A stretch of DNA of 32,205 nt from Beijerinckiaceae bacterium. Lineage in GTDB: Bacteria; Pseudomonadota; Alphaproteobacteria; Rhizobiales; Beijerinckiaceae. The translations under genes were made by a program, and so were the position numbers. Shown piece by piece: positions 1 to 8,273 of this stretch; position 1 is the first letter of the stretch, and the number at the start of each line of letters is the position of its first letter. The notes beneath the pieces are model-generated. The model worked only from the letters and a program-made list of their open reading frames with translations, did not search any database and was not told the origin of the DNA. The DNA is taken from assembly GCA_947456505.1 (NCBI GenBank), contig CANGTC010000026.1, positions 1 to 32,205 of the forward strand. The letters are read 5' to 3'.

Positions 1-1
1 C

Positions 2-763
2 ACGGCGCCGAACATCATGAACCTCATCGACAATCCGCGCTTCGTCTTCGATTGCCCCTTCAATTTCACTGATCGCTATGCGGGGAACGAGGACTATTTC
101 AAGCCCGGCGACGACATCGAGCCCGATCCCATCCGGGGCCTGGCCATGCGCCGCACCAACTTCATTCCCGATGTGGTGACCGCCGAACTGCCCCTCGACA
201 ACAGGCGCTCCCCCGGCTACCGGCGCATGGAGCCCTATATGGCGGGCCAGCGCTTCTATTCGTGGGTGGGCCAGCACGAGACCGGGCGCTATTCGAAGGC
301 CCATAAACATGCCTCCGCCGCCGTGCTGATCTGCCTGAAGGGCAAGGGCTTCACCTATACCTGGCCCGACGTGCTGGGCACCCAGCCCTGGCAGGCGGGC
401 AAGGCCGACATGGTGATGCGTCAGGAGTATGAATTCGGCGGCATGGTCAGCGCCGCGCCCATGACGGGCGACTGGTTCCATCAGCACTTCGGCGTCTCGA
501 AAGACCCGCTGCGGCTGACCGCCTGGTTCGGCGCCAACAACCAGCGCGCCCGCAAGCCAGGCGTGCCCGGCGAAGCCCTGATGGACTATGGCGCCATCGA
601 CCTCAAGAAGGGCGGCAGCGCCATTCCCTACCATGAGGAAGATCCCCATCTGCGCCAGGAGTTCGAAGAGACCCTCGCCAAGGAAGGCGCCGTCACCCGC
701 ATGGAGCCCGAGCTTTACGAAGGTCCGGTGGATGAGGGCAAGGGCATGGGGGATCTGTTCTGA
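2..763 (+). CDS. Cupin-domain protein, 5' end cut by the window
   Basis: The frame is open to the left window edge, so the visible ATG at 17 may be internal and the gene is probably partial. From that ATG there are 248 residues. A single cupin fold is suggested by the HKH pair (H96, H98, counted from that ATG), a glycine-rich turn after it, and a second motif WFHQHFG (H155, H157). The usual cupin-1 glutamate is not obvious, so metal binding would rest mainly on histidines. The family includes gentisate-dioxygenase-like and other ring-cleavage or sugar-modifying enzymes, but the sequence does not identify a substrate. The gene ends 30 bp before a strong terminator, so it is the last gene of its transcript. 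Cupin fold likely; enzymatic role unknown. Confidence 0.75.
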   Translation, partial: TAPNIMNLIDNPRFVFDCPFNFTDRYAGNEDYFKPGDDIEPDPIRGLAMRRTNFIPDVVTAELPLDNRRSPGYRRMEPYMAGQRFYSWVGQHETGRYSKAHKHASAAVLICLKGKGFTYTWPDVLGTQPWQAGKADMVMRQEYEFGGMVSAAPMTGDWFHQHFGVSKDPLRLTAWFGANNQRARKPGVPGEALMDYGAIDLKKGGSAIPYHEEDPHLRQEFEETLAKEGAVTRMEPELYEGPVDEGKGMGDLF

Positions 764-792
764 GACGGGTTTGACCGGCTGAGATCATGAGG

Positions 793-821
793 CGGGATTT
801 CCGGAAGGGAATCCCGTTTTT
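793..821 (+). terminator. Intrinsic terminator after the cupin gene
   Basis: A ten-pair stem (one T-G wobble) runs from 793-802 to 807-816 with a GGAA tetraloop, followed directly by five T at 817-821. It lies 30 bp after the cupin stop codon. The opposite strand has no equivalent T-run, so it acts mainly on rightward transcripts. Confidence 0.85.
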
Positions 822-837
822 GTTTGAGTAGGGCGAA

Positions 838-1056
838 TTACGCCTTCTTCAGAAAGGCCGTCTTCAGCACGAGGCCCTTAACCTTTTCGGCGTTGCACTC
901 GATCTCCTCCACATCGTCCGTCAGGCGAATGTTCTTCACCAGCGTGCCGCGCTTGAGGGTGATCGAGGTTCCCTTGACCTTGAGGTCCTTGATCAGCGTG
1001 ACGCTGTCGCCATCCCTGAGGATCGCGCCGTTGCTGTCGCGTGTGTCGTCGCTCAT
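838..1056 (-). CDS. PhnA-like (YjdM C-terminal domain) small protein
   Basis: This 72-residue protein matches the C-terminal domain of the PhnA/YjdM family: a DSNG start, DGDSVTLIKDLKVKG, GTLVKNIRL and a final lysine-rich FLKKA. The full E. coli protein is about 111 residues and has an N-terminal zinc ribbon, which is absent here. The family is named after the alkylphosphonate operon, but no direct role in phosphonate breakdown is established. I chose the ATG at 1056, before SDDTRDSNG; ATGs at 1062 and 1101 are also in frame and the ribosome-binding site is weak for all. It lies 68 bp downstream of tctA on the same strand and could be co-transcribed. Family assignment is firm; function unknown. 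Confidence 0.8.
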   Translation of the reverse strand: MSDDTRDSNGAILRDGDSVTLIKDLKVKGTSITLKRGTLVKNIRLTDDVEEIECNAEKVKGLVLKTAFLKKA

Positions 1057-1124
1057 GGTCATGCCCTGGGTTTTGAATGGAGCCTGTTCATAATGGAACA
1101 AGCTCCAAATTCAAAACGAAGCCC

Positions 1125-2627
1125 CTACTCCACTAAAGCTTCCTCGCGCTTTTGCCGGATCGCGGGGGCGGCCACAACCAGAAGCAGCAAGGCGGCGACG
1201 ATGAGAAAACCCAGACTGATGGGCGTGTTGAGAAAGATCATGGGATCGCCGCGCGAGATCAGCAGGCCCCGGCGCAGGTTCTCCTCCATCAACGGCCCCA
1301 GCACGAAGCCCAGGATCAGCGGAGCCGGTTCGCAATCGAGCTTCAGGCAGATGTAGCCAAAGAGCGTGATGAAGGCCATGACCACGATGTCCGTGACATT
1401 GGAATTCACCGTATAGGCGCCGATGCAGCAAAAGCCGACGATGGCGGGAAACATCATGCGATAGGGCATGCGCAGCAGGCGCACCCAGATGCCGACCATG
1501 GGCAGGTTGAGCACCACCAGCATGAGATTGCCGATCCACATGCTCGCGACAATGCCCCAGAACAGCTCAGGCCGTTCCGTCATTACGCGCGGCCCGGGCG
1601 TTATGCCATGCACCATCAGGGCGCCGATCATCAGGGCCATGGTCGGATTGGAGGGAATGCCCAGCGTCAGCATGGGGATGAACGAGGTCTGCGCGCCCGC
1701 ATTATTGGCGGACTCCGGCGCCGCCACGCCGCGAATGTCGCCATGGCCGAAATTGCGCGGCGCCTTGGCCACTTTCTTCTCCAGCGTATAGGCGGAGAAG
1801 GAGGCCAGCAGCGCGCCGCCGCCGGGCAAGACGCCCAGCACCGAACCCAGCGTCGTGCCACGCAACACGGAGGGGAGGCAGTAGCGCAGATCCGCCCAGG
1901 AGGGCCACACGCTGCCAACGGAGGCGGTGGTGAAGGTTTCGTCCGCCTTCTTCTCGAGGTTCACGATGACTTCAGAGACGCCATAGATCGCCATGGAGAG
2001 CGCGACGAATTCGATGCCATCCGCCAGTCCCTGAAAGCCGAAGGTGAAGCGCCTGATGCCGGAGTTCACGTCCGAACCGGAGAGGCCGAACAAGAGTCCC
2101 AGCAAGACCATGGCGATGGCCTTGATGATGGAGCCCCTCGCCAGCACGATCGCCGCCACAAGGCCGCAGAGCATGAGGGAAAAATACTCCGCAGGCCCGA
2201 ATTGCAAGGCGAGTTTGGCCAAGGGCGGCGCGCCGAAGGCGATGACGAAAGTGGCGACCGTACCCGCGAAGAACGAGCCCAAAGCCGCGATTCCAAGGGC
2301 GGGACCAGCCCGGCCCTGCCGCGCCATCTGGTAGCCATCGAGGCTGGTGACGACGGAGGAGGCTTCCCCGGGGATGTTGATGAGAATGGCGGTGGTGGAG
2401 CCGCCATATTGCGCCCCGTAATAGATGCCCGCGAGCATGATAAGCGCGGAGGTCGGCTCCAGCGTGAAGGAGATGGGCATCAGCATGGCCACCGTCGTCA
2501 CGGGGCCAATGCCAGGCAAGACGCCCACGACCGTGCCCAGGAACGAACCGATAAGGCAGTAGGCGAGATTCTTGACCGTGACCGCGACGCTGAGCCCCAG
2601 CCAGATATTGGAAAACACATCCATCAT
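1125..2627 (-). CDS. tctA: Tripartite tricarboxylate transporter large permease TctA
   Basis: A 500-residue polytopic inner-membrane protein, the usual TctA length. The family glycine/proline motif GVLPGIGPVTT lies near residues 35-45, and its internal repeat ANNAGAQTSFIPMLTLGIPSN-like segment lies near the middle, as expected for the two inverted halves of TctA. It carries the substrate across the membrane using an ion gradient, after delivery by the periplasmic TctC partner. An AGGA ribosome-binding site lies 6 bp before the first of two tandem ATGs, which sets the start. tctB ends 8 bp upstream, so tctC-tctB-tctA form one operon. The substrate is probably a carboxylate but cannot be read from sequence. 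Confidence 0.95.
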   Translation of the reverse strand: MMDVFSNIWLGLSVAVTVKNLAYCLIGSFLGTVVGVLPGIGPVTTVAMLMPISFTLEPTSALIMLAGIYYGAQYGGSTTAILINIPGEASSVVTSLDGYQMARQGRAGPALGIAALGSFFAGTVATFVIAFGAPPLAKLALQFGPAEYFSLMLCGLVAAIVLARGSIIKAIAMVLLGLLFGLSGSDVNSGIRRFTFGFQGLADGIEFVALSMAIYGVSEVIVNLEKKADETFTTASVGSVWPSWADLRYCLPSVLRGTTLGSVLGVLPGGGALLASFSAYTLEKKVAKAPRNFGHGDIRGVAAPESANNAGAQTSFIPMLTLGIPSNPTMALMIGALMVHGITPGPRVMTERPELFWGIVASMWIGNLMLVVLNLPMVGIWVRLLRMPYRMMFPAIVGFCCIGAYTVNSNVTDIVVMAFITLFGYICLKLDCEPAPLILGFVLGPLMEENLRRGLLISRGDPMIFLNTPISLGFLIVAALLLLVVAAPAIRQKREEALVE

Positions 2628-2635
2628 GGGACTTC

Positions 2636-3088
2636 CTAAAGGCTCGGCCAGACAGGCAGGGGCAAGCCCAGGATGAGGACAAAGATGACGAGCGAAAGCA
2701 GGGTGAGGCCAATGCTCAGGGCGATGGTCTCGCCGATGCGCACCTCATCGCCCGCAAAGGCGCTGAGGAAGGTCGTGATGGTCAGCGAGATCAGGAGGCC
2801 CAGCGGGTTGATCGTCACCGCGAAGAACAGCACGCAACCGATCAGCGCCACCAGCGGGCGGATCTTGATCCGCTCAATCGCCTCCCCCGTGAGGGCGAAG
2901 GAACGAATGAGCAGGATGAGGCCAAGAAACGCCAGCAACCATCCCAGCATGGTCGGAAAATAGCCCGGGCCCATGCGCCCGCCCCGCCCCATGGAATAGC
3001 CGCTGGCGGTGACGAGCGTGAGGGCGGCGAAAGACAGAAACATCAGCCCGGACCAGAAGTCCCTGGGCGCGCGAATGAGGGGTTTCAT
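2636..3088 (-). CDS. tctB: Tripartite tricarboxylate transporter small permease TctB
   Basis: A 150-residue membrane protein with four hydrophobic segments, matching the small TctB subunit. The segment GGRMGPGYFP after the first helix is typical of the family. The ATG at 3088 has a GGA ribosome-binding site 6 bp upstream and overlaps the tctC stop as TGATG, so translation is probably coupled. A start 14 codons upstream is possible but would add a charged stretch unlike the family. TctB has little sequence conservation, so the call rests on length, topology and its place between tctC and tctA. Confidence 0.92.
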   Translation of the reverse strand: MKPLIRAPRDFWSGLMFLSFAALTLVTASGYSMGRGGRMGPGYFPTMLGWLLAFLGLILLIRSFALTGEAIERIKIRPLVALIGCVLFFAVTINPLGLLISLTITTFLSAFAGDEVRIGETIALSIGLTLLSLVIFVLILGLPLPVWPSL

Positions 3089-4086
3089 CAGTTTTCCTTG
3101 ATGTTGCCGTCCTCGATCACCTTCTTCCATTTGCCGAATTCGGCCTGCAGGAAGGCGTCGCCCTCGGCGCCGGTGGTGCCGCGCGGCTCCACGCCGACCT
3201 TGGCCAGCGCCTTCAGAAGTTCAGGGTCTTTCAGCACGGTCTTCATGGCGCCATTGAGTTTGTCCATGGCCTCGGCAGGCGTGCCTGTGGGGGCGAAGAC
3301 GCCCAACCACAGATCTACCTCGAAGCCCTTGAGCCCGGCCTCATCGACCGTGGGCGCATCGGGATAAACAAGGCTGCGCGTCTTGCCCGTGGTCGCGATG
3401 GCGCGCACCCGGTTATCGTTGGTGAAGGGCAGCGCCCCCGCAATGCTGGAGAAGGCGAACTGCACCTTGTTGCTCATGAGGTCAGGATAGGACTGGCCAA
3501 TGCTCTTGTAGGGAATATGGGTCGCGACCACGCCCGTGCGCTGCTGGAACAATTCGCCTGCCAGATGGGGCGTGGTGCCGATGCCCGCCGAGGCGAAATT
3601 CAGCTTGGCCGGATTGGCCTTGCCATAGGCGATGAGGTCGCTGACGCTCTTGATCGGCAGTTCAGGCGACACAACCAACACCTCCGGCGAGGAGGAAATG
3701 ATCGAGACCGTCTTCAACTGCTTGAAGAGATCATAGGGCATGGAGGGCTGCAGGGTCGGGTTGATGACGATGGCGGGATCCATCAGCACCAGGGTGTAGC
3801 CATCGGCGGGCGAGCGGGCGACCGAATCCGTGCCGGTGATGCCGCCAGCGCCCGGACGATTCTCCGCCACCACCGGCTGACCCAGCGCGCCCGTGAGCGC
3901 TTGCGCCATGGTGCGGCCGACATAATCGATGATGCCGCCTGGCGAATAGGGCAGCACCAACCGCACGGGTTTGTTGGGGAAAGCCTGCGCCTGCGCCGCG
4001 CGGGTGACGACAAGCGAGGCGGCGCTCGAGAGCCCCAGAAGCGCAAGCGCGGCAAGTGGCGCACGAAGGGCGCGGGCGATGGTCAT
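3088..4086 (-). CDS. tctC: Bug/TctC periplasmic solute-binding protein
   Basis: A 332-residue protein with a Sec signal peptide (cleavage likely after AQA near residue 34) and the TctC/Bug core: RLVLPYSPGG, ENRPGAGG, SPADGYTL, and later LPFTNDNRVRAIATTG-type and PTVDEAG segments. It captures the substrate in the periplasm and presents it to TctBA. The ribosome-binding site CGGAGG sits 7 bp before the ATG. Unlike the two other Bug genes in this window, it has its permease partners directly downstream. Ligand unknown; Bug proteins as a group bind dicarboxylates, aromatic acids and amino acids. Confidence 0.95.
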   Translation of the reverse strand: MTIARALRAPLAALALLGLSSAASLVVTRAAQAQAFPNKPVRLVLPYSPGGIIDYVGRTMAQALTGALGQPVVAENRPGAGGITGTDSVARSPADGYTLVLMDPAIVINPTLQPSMPYDLFKQLKTVSIISSSPEVLVVSPELPIKSVSDLIAYGKANPAKLNFASAGIGTTPHLAGELFQQRTGVVATHIPYKSIGQSYPDLMSNKVQFAFSSIAGALPFTNDNRVRAIATTGKTRSLVYPDAPTVDEAGLKGFEVDLWLGVFAPTGTPAEAMDKLNGAMKTVLKDPELLKALAKVGVEPRGTTGAEGDAFLQAEFGKWKKVIEDGNIKEN

Positions 4087-4166
4087 GGAGAGCCTCCGGT
4101 GATGAAAAGCCCACGCTGCGGCGCAGGCGAAGACAGGATGCCGAAGGTCATGCAGGCATGGTGGGG

Positions 4167-4201
4167 AGTCAAGGGCTTGACTGCCCTTTGCCTGGGCAAA
4201 G
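4167..4201. promoter_or_regulatory. Two adjacent 16-bp palindromes upstream of tctC
   Basis: Two perfect inverted repeats, each with 7-bp arms and a 2-bp centre, lie 3 bp apart: AGTCAAG-GG-CTTGACT at 4167-4182 and CTTTGCC-TG-GGCAAAG at 4186-4201. They are about 80-115 bp before the tctC ATG. Read leftward, one arm of the first contains TTGACT, a fair -35 element, although the -10 is weak. They fit operator sites for a dimeric regulator. The even-spaced centres do not match the T-N11-A pattern of LysR regulators. Confidence 0.5.
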
Positions 4202-4317
4202 CCTGCACCTTGGTTAGGCCGTTTTTCGCAACTGATGGATATGTATGCAGGCCCGCCCTGCGAGATCGCTGGCGGCGTTGAGTGGAGCCCCTGCTGGCCT
4301 GACGCAGGTTTCCCTCT

Positions 4318-5229
4318 CTAGCCCGCATGATCCCAATAGGGGCGCGGGCCGAACCGGCTCGCCAGAAAGTCGATGAAGGCGCGCACTTTCGGGGACAGAT
4401 GACGCGCATGGGAATAAACGGCGTGCAGCGTCAGGATCTGCGGCGCATGGGCGTCGAGCACGCTCACCAAGGTCCCGGCCTTGAGGTCTGCGCCCACGAT
4501 GAAGGTGGGAAGATCGATGAACCCCAGATGATTCAGCGCCGCCACGCGAAGCGCATCGCCATTGTTCAACACCAGCCTGCCATTCACCGGCACGCTCACA
4601 GGCTTGCCGTCGGGCATGGTGAAGCGCCATTCGCGCGCCCCCGGCTGATTGCTGTTGCACAGGCATTGATGCGCGCGAAGGTCCTGCGGGACGACGGGCG
4701 TTCCATGCGCCCGCAGATAGTCCGGGCTGGCGCAGATGACCCGGCGAATGGGCGCGATCTTCTTCGCGATGAGGCTTGAATCGGCGAGCGTGCCGATCCG
4801 CACCGCCAGATCGAAGCCCTCCTCCACCAGATCCACGAAGCGGTCGCTCATGGTCACATCGACCGCAAGATCGGGATACTCAGCGAGAAAGTCCGCCAGT
4901 GCAGGCGCGAGATGCAGAAAGCCAAAGCTCATGGGCGCGCTGACCTTCAGGCGACCCCGAGGGGTCACCTGCAAGTGGCTGACGGCTTGGTCGGCGTCCT
5001 GCAGGTCGAGGAGTATTTGCGACACGCGCTCGAAATAGCCCCGGCCCGCCTCGGTCAGCGTGATCGCCCGCGTGGTGCGGTGGAAAAGACGCAGGCCCAA
5101 TTGGGCTTCCAGAGCGGCCACATGCCGACTGACCACGGATTTGGAGGTGTTGAGCCGGGTGGCCGCCTCTGAAAACGACTTCAGCTCTGCAACCCTGACG
5201 AAGGATTCGATGGCGGAGAGGCGGTTCAT
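4318..5229 (-). CDS. LysR-family transcriptional regulator
   Basis: A 303-residue protein with the standard LysR layout: an N-terminal winged helix-turn-helix (residues about 1-60, with SFSEAATRLNTSKSVVSRHV and the FHRTTR wing), a linker helix, and a periplasmic-binding-protein-like effector domain to the end. It is divergent from the doxX-pirin-wrbA set, the commonest arrangement for a LysR regulator and its target, so it more likely controls that operon than the tct genes downstream of it. A dyad in the 115-bp divergent gap is a candidate binding site. Effector unknown. Confidence 0.93.
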   Translation of the reverse strand: MNRLSAIESFVRVAELKSFSEAATRLNTSKSVVSRHVAALEAQLGLRLFHRTTRAITLTEAGRGYFERVSQILLDLQDADQAVSHLQVTPRGRLKVSAPMSFGFLHLAPALADFLAEYPDLAVDVTMSDRFVDLVEEGFDLAVRIGTLADSSLIAKKIAPIRRVICASPDYLRAHGTPVVPQDLRAHQCLCNSNQPGAREWRFTMPDGKPVSVPVNGRLVLNNGDALRVAALNHLGFIDLPTFIVGADLKAGTLVSVLDAHAPQILTLHAVYSHARHLSPKVRAFIDFLASRFGPRPYWDHAG

Positions 5230-5246
5230 ATTGTTGCTTAATAAGG

Positions 5247-5263
5247 AACAGACAGGTTCTGTT
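5247..5263. promoter_or_regulatory. Dyad in the lysR/doxX divergent promoter region
   Basis: A perfect inverted repeat AACAGA-CAGGT-TCTGTT lies 18 bp upstream of the lysR start codon. A GGAACA half at 5245-5250 is mirrored by TGTTCC at 5273-5278. The position suits an autoregulatory LysR site that also serves the divergent doxX promoter. Regulator binding is inferred from position and symmetry only. Confidence 0.4.
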
Positions 5264-5344
5264 TATATCCATTGTTCCACAAACTCGCCAGCGGTAAATG
5301 TGACCCATCGAAGGACGCATCTGTCCTCTCCCCCGGAGCCTCCC

Positions 5345-5815
5345 ATGTCATTTGTCCAGCCCATCCCCGCCAAGCCTCTCATCCCCGCGCTTCATGTCGC
5401 CACGCAGGCGTTGACGCCTCTGGGCGAACCGCTCGTGCGCGTCGCCACCGGCCTGCTTCTGGTTCCCCATGGGGCGCAGAAGCTCTTTGGCTGGTTCGGC
5501 GCCTATGGCCTGGAGGCGACCGGCCAGTTCTTCGCCAGCCAACTGGGACTGCCCGCCTCTCTGGCCCTGGTCACCGGCCTCATCGAGTTCTTCGGCGGCC
5601 TGATGCTCGCGGCGGGCCTGCTCACACGCCCTGTCGCCGCCCTCGTGTTTGGACTGATGGCGGTCGCCACGGTTCTGGTTCACCTGTCGCTGGGCTTCTT
5701 CTGGACCAGCGGCGGCTTCGAATATCCCCTGTTCTGGGGCCTCGCGGCGCTTTCCTTCGTGATCCGCGGCGGCGGACGCTATTCGCTTGACGCCTTGATC
5801 GGACGCGAGATCTGA
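5345..5815 (+). CDS. DoxX-family membrane protein
   Basis: A 156-residue protein with about four membrane-spanning segments and the DoxX hallmarks: RVATGLLLVPHGAQKLFGWFG near residues 30-50, then LIEFFGGLMLAAGLLTRPVA. The ATG at 5345 has a GGAG ribosome-binding site 7 bp upstream; the frame is open further upstream but there is no better start. DoxX-like proteins are linked to thiol and oxidative stress handling in several bacteria. It starts a three-gene set with pirin (20-bp gap) and wrbA (19-bp gap), which points to an electrophile or quinone stress operon. Biochemical activity unproven for most members. Confidence 0.9.
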   Translation: MSFVQPIPAKPLIPALHVATQALTPLGEPLVRVATGLLLVPHGAQKLFGWFGAYGLEATGQFFASQLGLPASLALVTGLIEFFGGLMLAAGLLTRPVAALVFGLMAVATVLVHLSLGFFWTSGGFEYPLFWGLAALSFVIRGGGRYSLDALIGREI

Positions 5816-5835
5816 TCCCACGGAGGAAAACGCCC

Positions 5836-6540
5836 ATGTCCACGATCCCTCGACCAGCCCTTTCTCGCGGCCATGCGGACCACGGGTGGCTGAACAGCTT
5901 TCACAGCTTCTCCTTCGCGGGCTACCACGATCCCGCGCACATGGGCTTTGGCCCCTTGCGCGTGATCAATGAAGATCGGGTGCAACCGGGCGCGGGCTTT
6001 GGCGAGCATGGCCATCGCGACATGGAGATTCTCTCTTACGTCATCGAAGGCGCGCTCGAGCACAAGGACAGCATCGGCACAGGCTCGGTCATCCGGCCCG
6101 GCGATGTGCAGATCATGTCGGCGGGAACAGGCATTCGCCACAGCGAGTTCAACCACTCGAAGGTCGATCCGGTACACTTCCTGCAAATCTGGATCATCCC
6201 GGACCGGCCCAACATCCTACCCCGTTATGACCAGCAGACCTTTGTGGAAGCTGAAAAGCTTGGCCGCCTGCGCCTCATCGCATCGAAGACCGGGCGGGAT
6301 GGATCTGTCCTGCTCCATCAGGATGCAGACATCTTTGCGGCCCTGCTGAACAGCGGCGACGGTGTTGAACACAGACTGAACCCGGGCCGCAAGGCATGGG
6401 TGCAACTGGTGCGCGGAGGCGCCGCGATCAACGGCTTTGCGGGCGAAGCCGGCGACGGATTCGCCATCGAGACTGAAGCGGTCGTATCGATTACGGCGAC
6501 CGAAGCAAACACCGAGATCCTTCTCTTCGATCTCCCCTGA
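5836..6540 (+). CDS. Pirin-family bicupin protein
   Basis: At 234 residues this has the size of the compact YhhW-type pirins. The metal-binding set of the N-terminal cupin is intact: H58 and H60 in the EHGHRDMEI motif, H102 and E104 in GIRHSEFN. The N-terminal [17 protein letters not shown] is a family signature. YhhW-like members show quercetin 2,3-dioxygenase activity in vitro; others act as redox-sensing co-regulators. Its position between doxX-like and wrbA genes suggests a role against quinones or other redox-active compounds. The ribosome-binding site GGAGG lies 9 bp before the start. Confidence 0.93.
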   Translation: MSTIPRPALSRGHADHGWLNSFHSFSFAGYHDPAHMGFGPLRVINEDRVQPGAGFGEHGHRDMEILSYVIEGALEHKDSIGTGSVIRPGDVQIMSAGTGIRHSEFNHSKVDPVHFLQIWIIPDRPNILPRYDQQTFVEAEKLGRLRLIASKTGRDGSVLLHQDADIFAALLNSGDGVEHRLNPGRKAWVQLVRGGAAINGFAGEAGDGFAIETEAVVSITATEANTEILLFDLP

Positions 6541-6559
6541 CCCCAAAAAGGAAAACATC

Positions 6560-7159
6560 ATGGCCAAGGTTCTTGTGCTTTATTACTCCACCTACGGACA
6601 TATCGAAACCATGGCGGAGGCCATTGCGACTGGCGCGCGCAGCGCGGGCGCTCATGTCGATGTAAAGCGTGTGGCGGAGACCGTACCGCTGGACATCGCG
6701 CAAAAATCGCATTTCAAACTCGATCAGGCCGCCCCCGTCGCCACGATAGCCGATCTCGAACATTACGACGCGATCATTGTTGGAACCGGCACGCGGTTTG
6801 GCCGCATGTCCTCGCAGATGGCGGCGTTTCTTGATCAGGCGGGCGGTCTTTGGGCGCGCGGCGCCTTGAATGGCAAGATCGGCGCGGCCTTCTCCAGCTC
6901 GGCCACGCAGCATGGCGGGCAGGAAACGACGCTGTTCTCGATCATCACCAATCTTCTGCATTTCGGCATGATGATCGTAGGGCTGCCCTACAGCTTCCAG
7001 GGCCAGATGAGCATGGATGAAATCGTGGGCGGCGCACCCTATGGCGCGACGACCATCGCGGGCGGCGATGGCTCACGCAAGCCTTCCGCGATTGATCTGG
7101 CCGGCGCCCACCACCAGGGCGAGCAGGTCGCGAAGGCCGCGATCAAGATGTTCGGCTGA
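6560..7159 (+). CDS. wrbA: NAD(P)H:quinone oxidoreductase WrbA
   Basis: A 199-residue flavodoxin-fold protein, the normal WrbA length. It has the FMN phosphate loop [12 protein letters not shown] (residues about 8-19), the [13 protein letters not shown] segment, the [10 protein letters not shown] flavin-contact motif and the C-terminal [11 protein letters not shown]. WrbA is an FMN-dependent tetrameric enzyme that reduces quinones by two electrons and so avoids semiquinone radicals. The ATG at 6560 has an AAAAGGAAAA ribosome-binding site. It is the last gene of the doxX-pirin-wrbA set. Confidence 0.96.
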   Translation: MAKVLVLYYSTYGHIETMAEAIATGARSAGAHVDVKRVAETVPLDIAQKSHFKLDQAAPVATIADLEHYDAIIVGTGTRFGRMSSQMAAFLDQAGGLWARGALNGKIGAAFSSSATQHGGQETTLFSIITNLLHFGMMIVGLPYSFQGQMSMDEIVGGAPYGATTIAGGDGSRKPSAIDLAGAHHQGEQVAKAAIKMFG

Positions 7160-7167
7160 GAAAGCGT

Positions 7168-7192
7168 GCGGCGCGCCATAGCTGCGCGCCGC
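7168..7192. terminator. Hairpin between convergent wrbA and Bug genes
   Basis: Perfect 8-bp arms GCGGCGCG / CGCGCCGC flank a 9-nt loop, in the 41-bp gap between the wrbA stop and the stop of the leftward Bug gene. No clear T-run follows on either strand, so it may be a weak or protein-assisted terminator, or protect 3' ends. Confidence 0.5.
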
Positions 7193-7200
7193 CACTCGCC

Positions 7201-8175
7201 TCAATCCATCTTCTTCAGCCCGACCACCTTCGCCATGGCGGCGACCTGGGCTTCCTGGCGCAGGATGTCAGCGGAGAATTCCTCGGCGCCGCCGGGGTTC
7301 GGGACCTGGCCGCTGGAGACCAGCTTGGCGGCGATTTCGGGGTCGCGGGCGACGGCGGCGATGTCATCGCCGATGCGCTTGCGCAGCTCAGCCGTCAGGC
7401 TCGGCGCCGCGAAGGCGCCCACGAGGCCTTCCAGCTCAAGCGAAGGCACGCCGCCTTCGATCACCGTGGGAACATCCTTCAGAATGTCCACGCGGTTACG
7501 GCTAGTGACGGCGAGAAGACGTGCGCCCTTGCCCTGCAACACCGGCTGCTGGATGGCCAGCGCCGTCATGGCGGCCTGAATGCGGTTCGTCACCATTTCA
7601 GCCGCGCCCGCCGTCAGATTGGTGAAGGGCACCTTGGTGATCTGCAGATTGAGCGTGGTGGTGAAATTGTCCCACACCAGTTCCGTGATGCCTGGCACGA
7701 CCATCACATTCATTTCGCCGGGCTTCTTTTTGGCGAGATCGACAAACTCGCCGATGGTTTTCACCCCGAGCATCTCGGAGGCGCCGACGACAAGAATGGT
7801 GTTGGAGAAGCGCGCCACGGGCAGCAGATCGCGCTCGCGCACATAGCCGAGCTTTTCATGGCGATAGGGATGGGGCGTGAAATTGCCGCTAGGGGTGAAG
7901 AGGAACTGGTGATCGTTGTTATCGCCGATCACCGCGCGAATGGCGATGAGGCTGTCGCCGCCCGGCCGGTTCTCGACGACGACCGGCTGGCCCCATTTGC
8001 GTGTCAGAAGATCCGCCGCAAGGCGCGCGCCGATGTCGGCGCCGGCGCCCGGCGCGAAAGGAACAATCAGCTTCACGGTCCTTGTGGGCCAGGCGGTCTG
8101 CGCCTGCGCGGCGCTCCCCATGAGGCCCAGCACGGCGGCGCCAGCCAGCGCCATGATTTTCGAAACAGGATTCAT
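7201..8175 (-). CDS. Orphan Bug-family solute-binding protein
   Basis: A 324-residue protein with a signal peptide (hydrophobic core then AQAQ near residue 25) and the Bug N-terminal core VKLIVPFAPGAGADIGARLA and VVVENRPGG. The region after this is divergent: the usual GGN(I/x)G...PDGYTLL is replaced by GDSLIAI...DNNDHQFLF, which may mean an altered ligand pocket. I chose the second of two tandem ATGs at 8175 because a GAGG site lies 5 bp before it; longer frames upstream lack one. No TctA/TctB genes adjoin it. It is the last of three consecutive leftward binding-protein genes. Confidence 0.88.
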   Translation of the reverse strand: MNPVSKIMALAGAAVLGLMGSAAQAQTAWPTRTVKLIVPFAPGAGADIGARLAADLLTRKWGQPVVVENRPGGDSLIAIRAVIGDNNDHQFLFTPSGNFTPHPYRHEKLGYVRERDLLPVARFSNTILVVGASEMLGVKTIGEFVDLAKKKPGEMNVMVVPGITELVWDNFTTTLNLQITKVPFTNLTAGAAEMVTNRIQAAMTALAIQQPVLQGKGARLLAVTSRNRVDILKDVPTVIEGGVPSLELEGLVGAFAAPSLTAELRKRIGDDIAAVARDPEIAAKLVSSGQVPNPGGAEEFSADILRQEAQVAAMAKVVGLKKMD

Positions 8176-8273
8176 CATCGCCTCACAGTCGGGTTTATCC
8201 CTGACGCCCCGCATGACGGAGCGCGCCACATTGTCGAACTTCGCCCCCTGGGGCAAGTCCCGTAGAAGTCTCG

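Noticed and set aside
1152-2639. Long open frame on the plus strand opposite tctA (about 495 codons)
   Set aside because: It is antisense to a clear TctA gene, rich in Gln/His/Asp/Arg as expected from reversed GC-rich codons, and matches no family.
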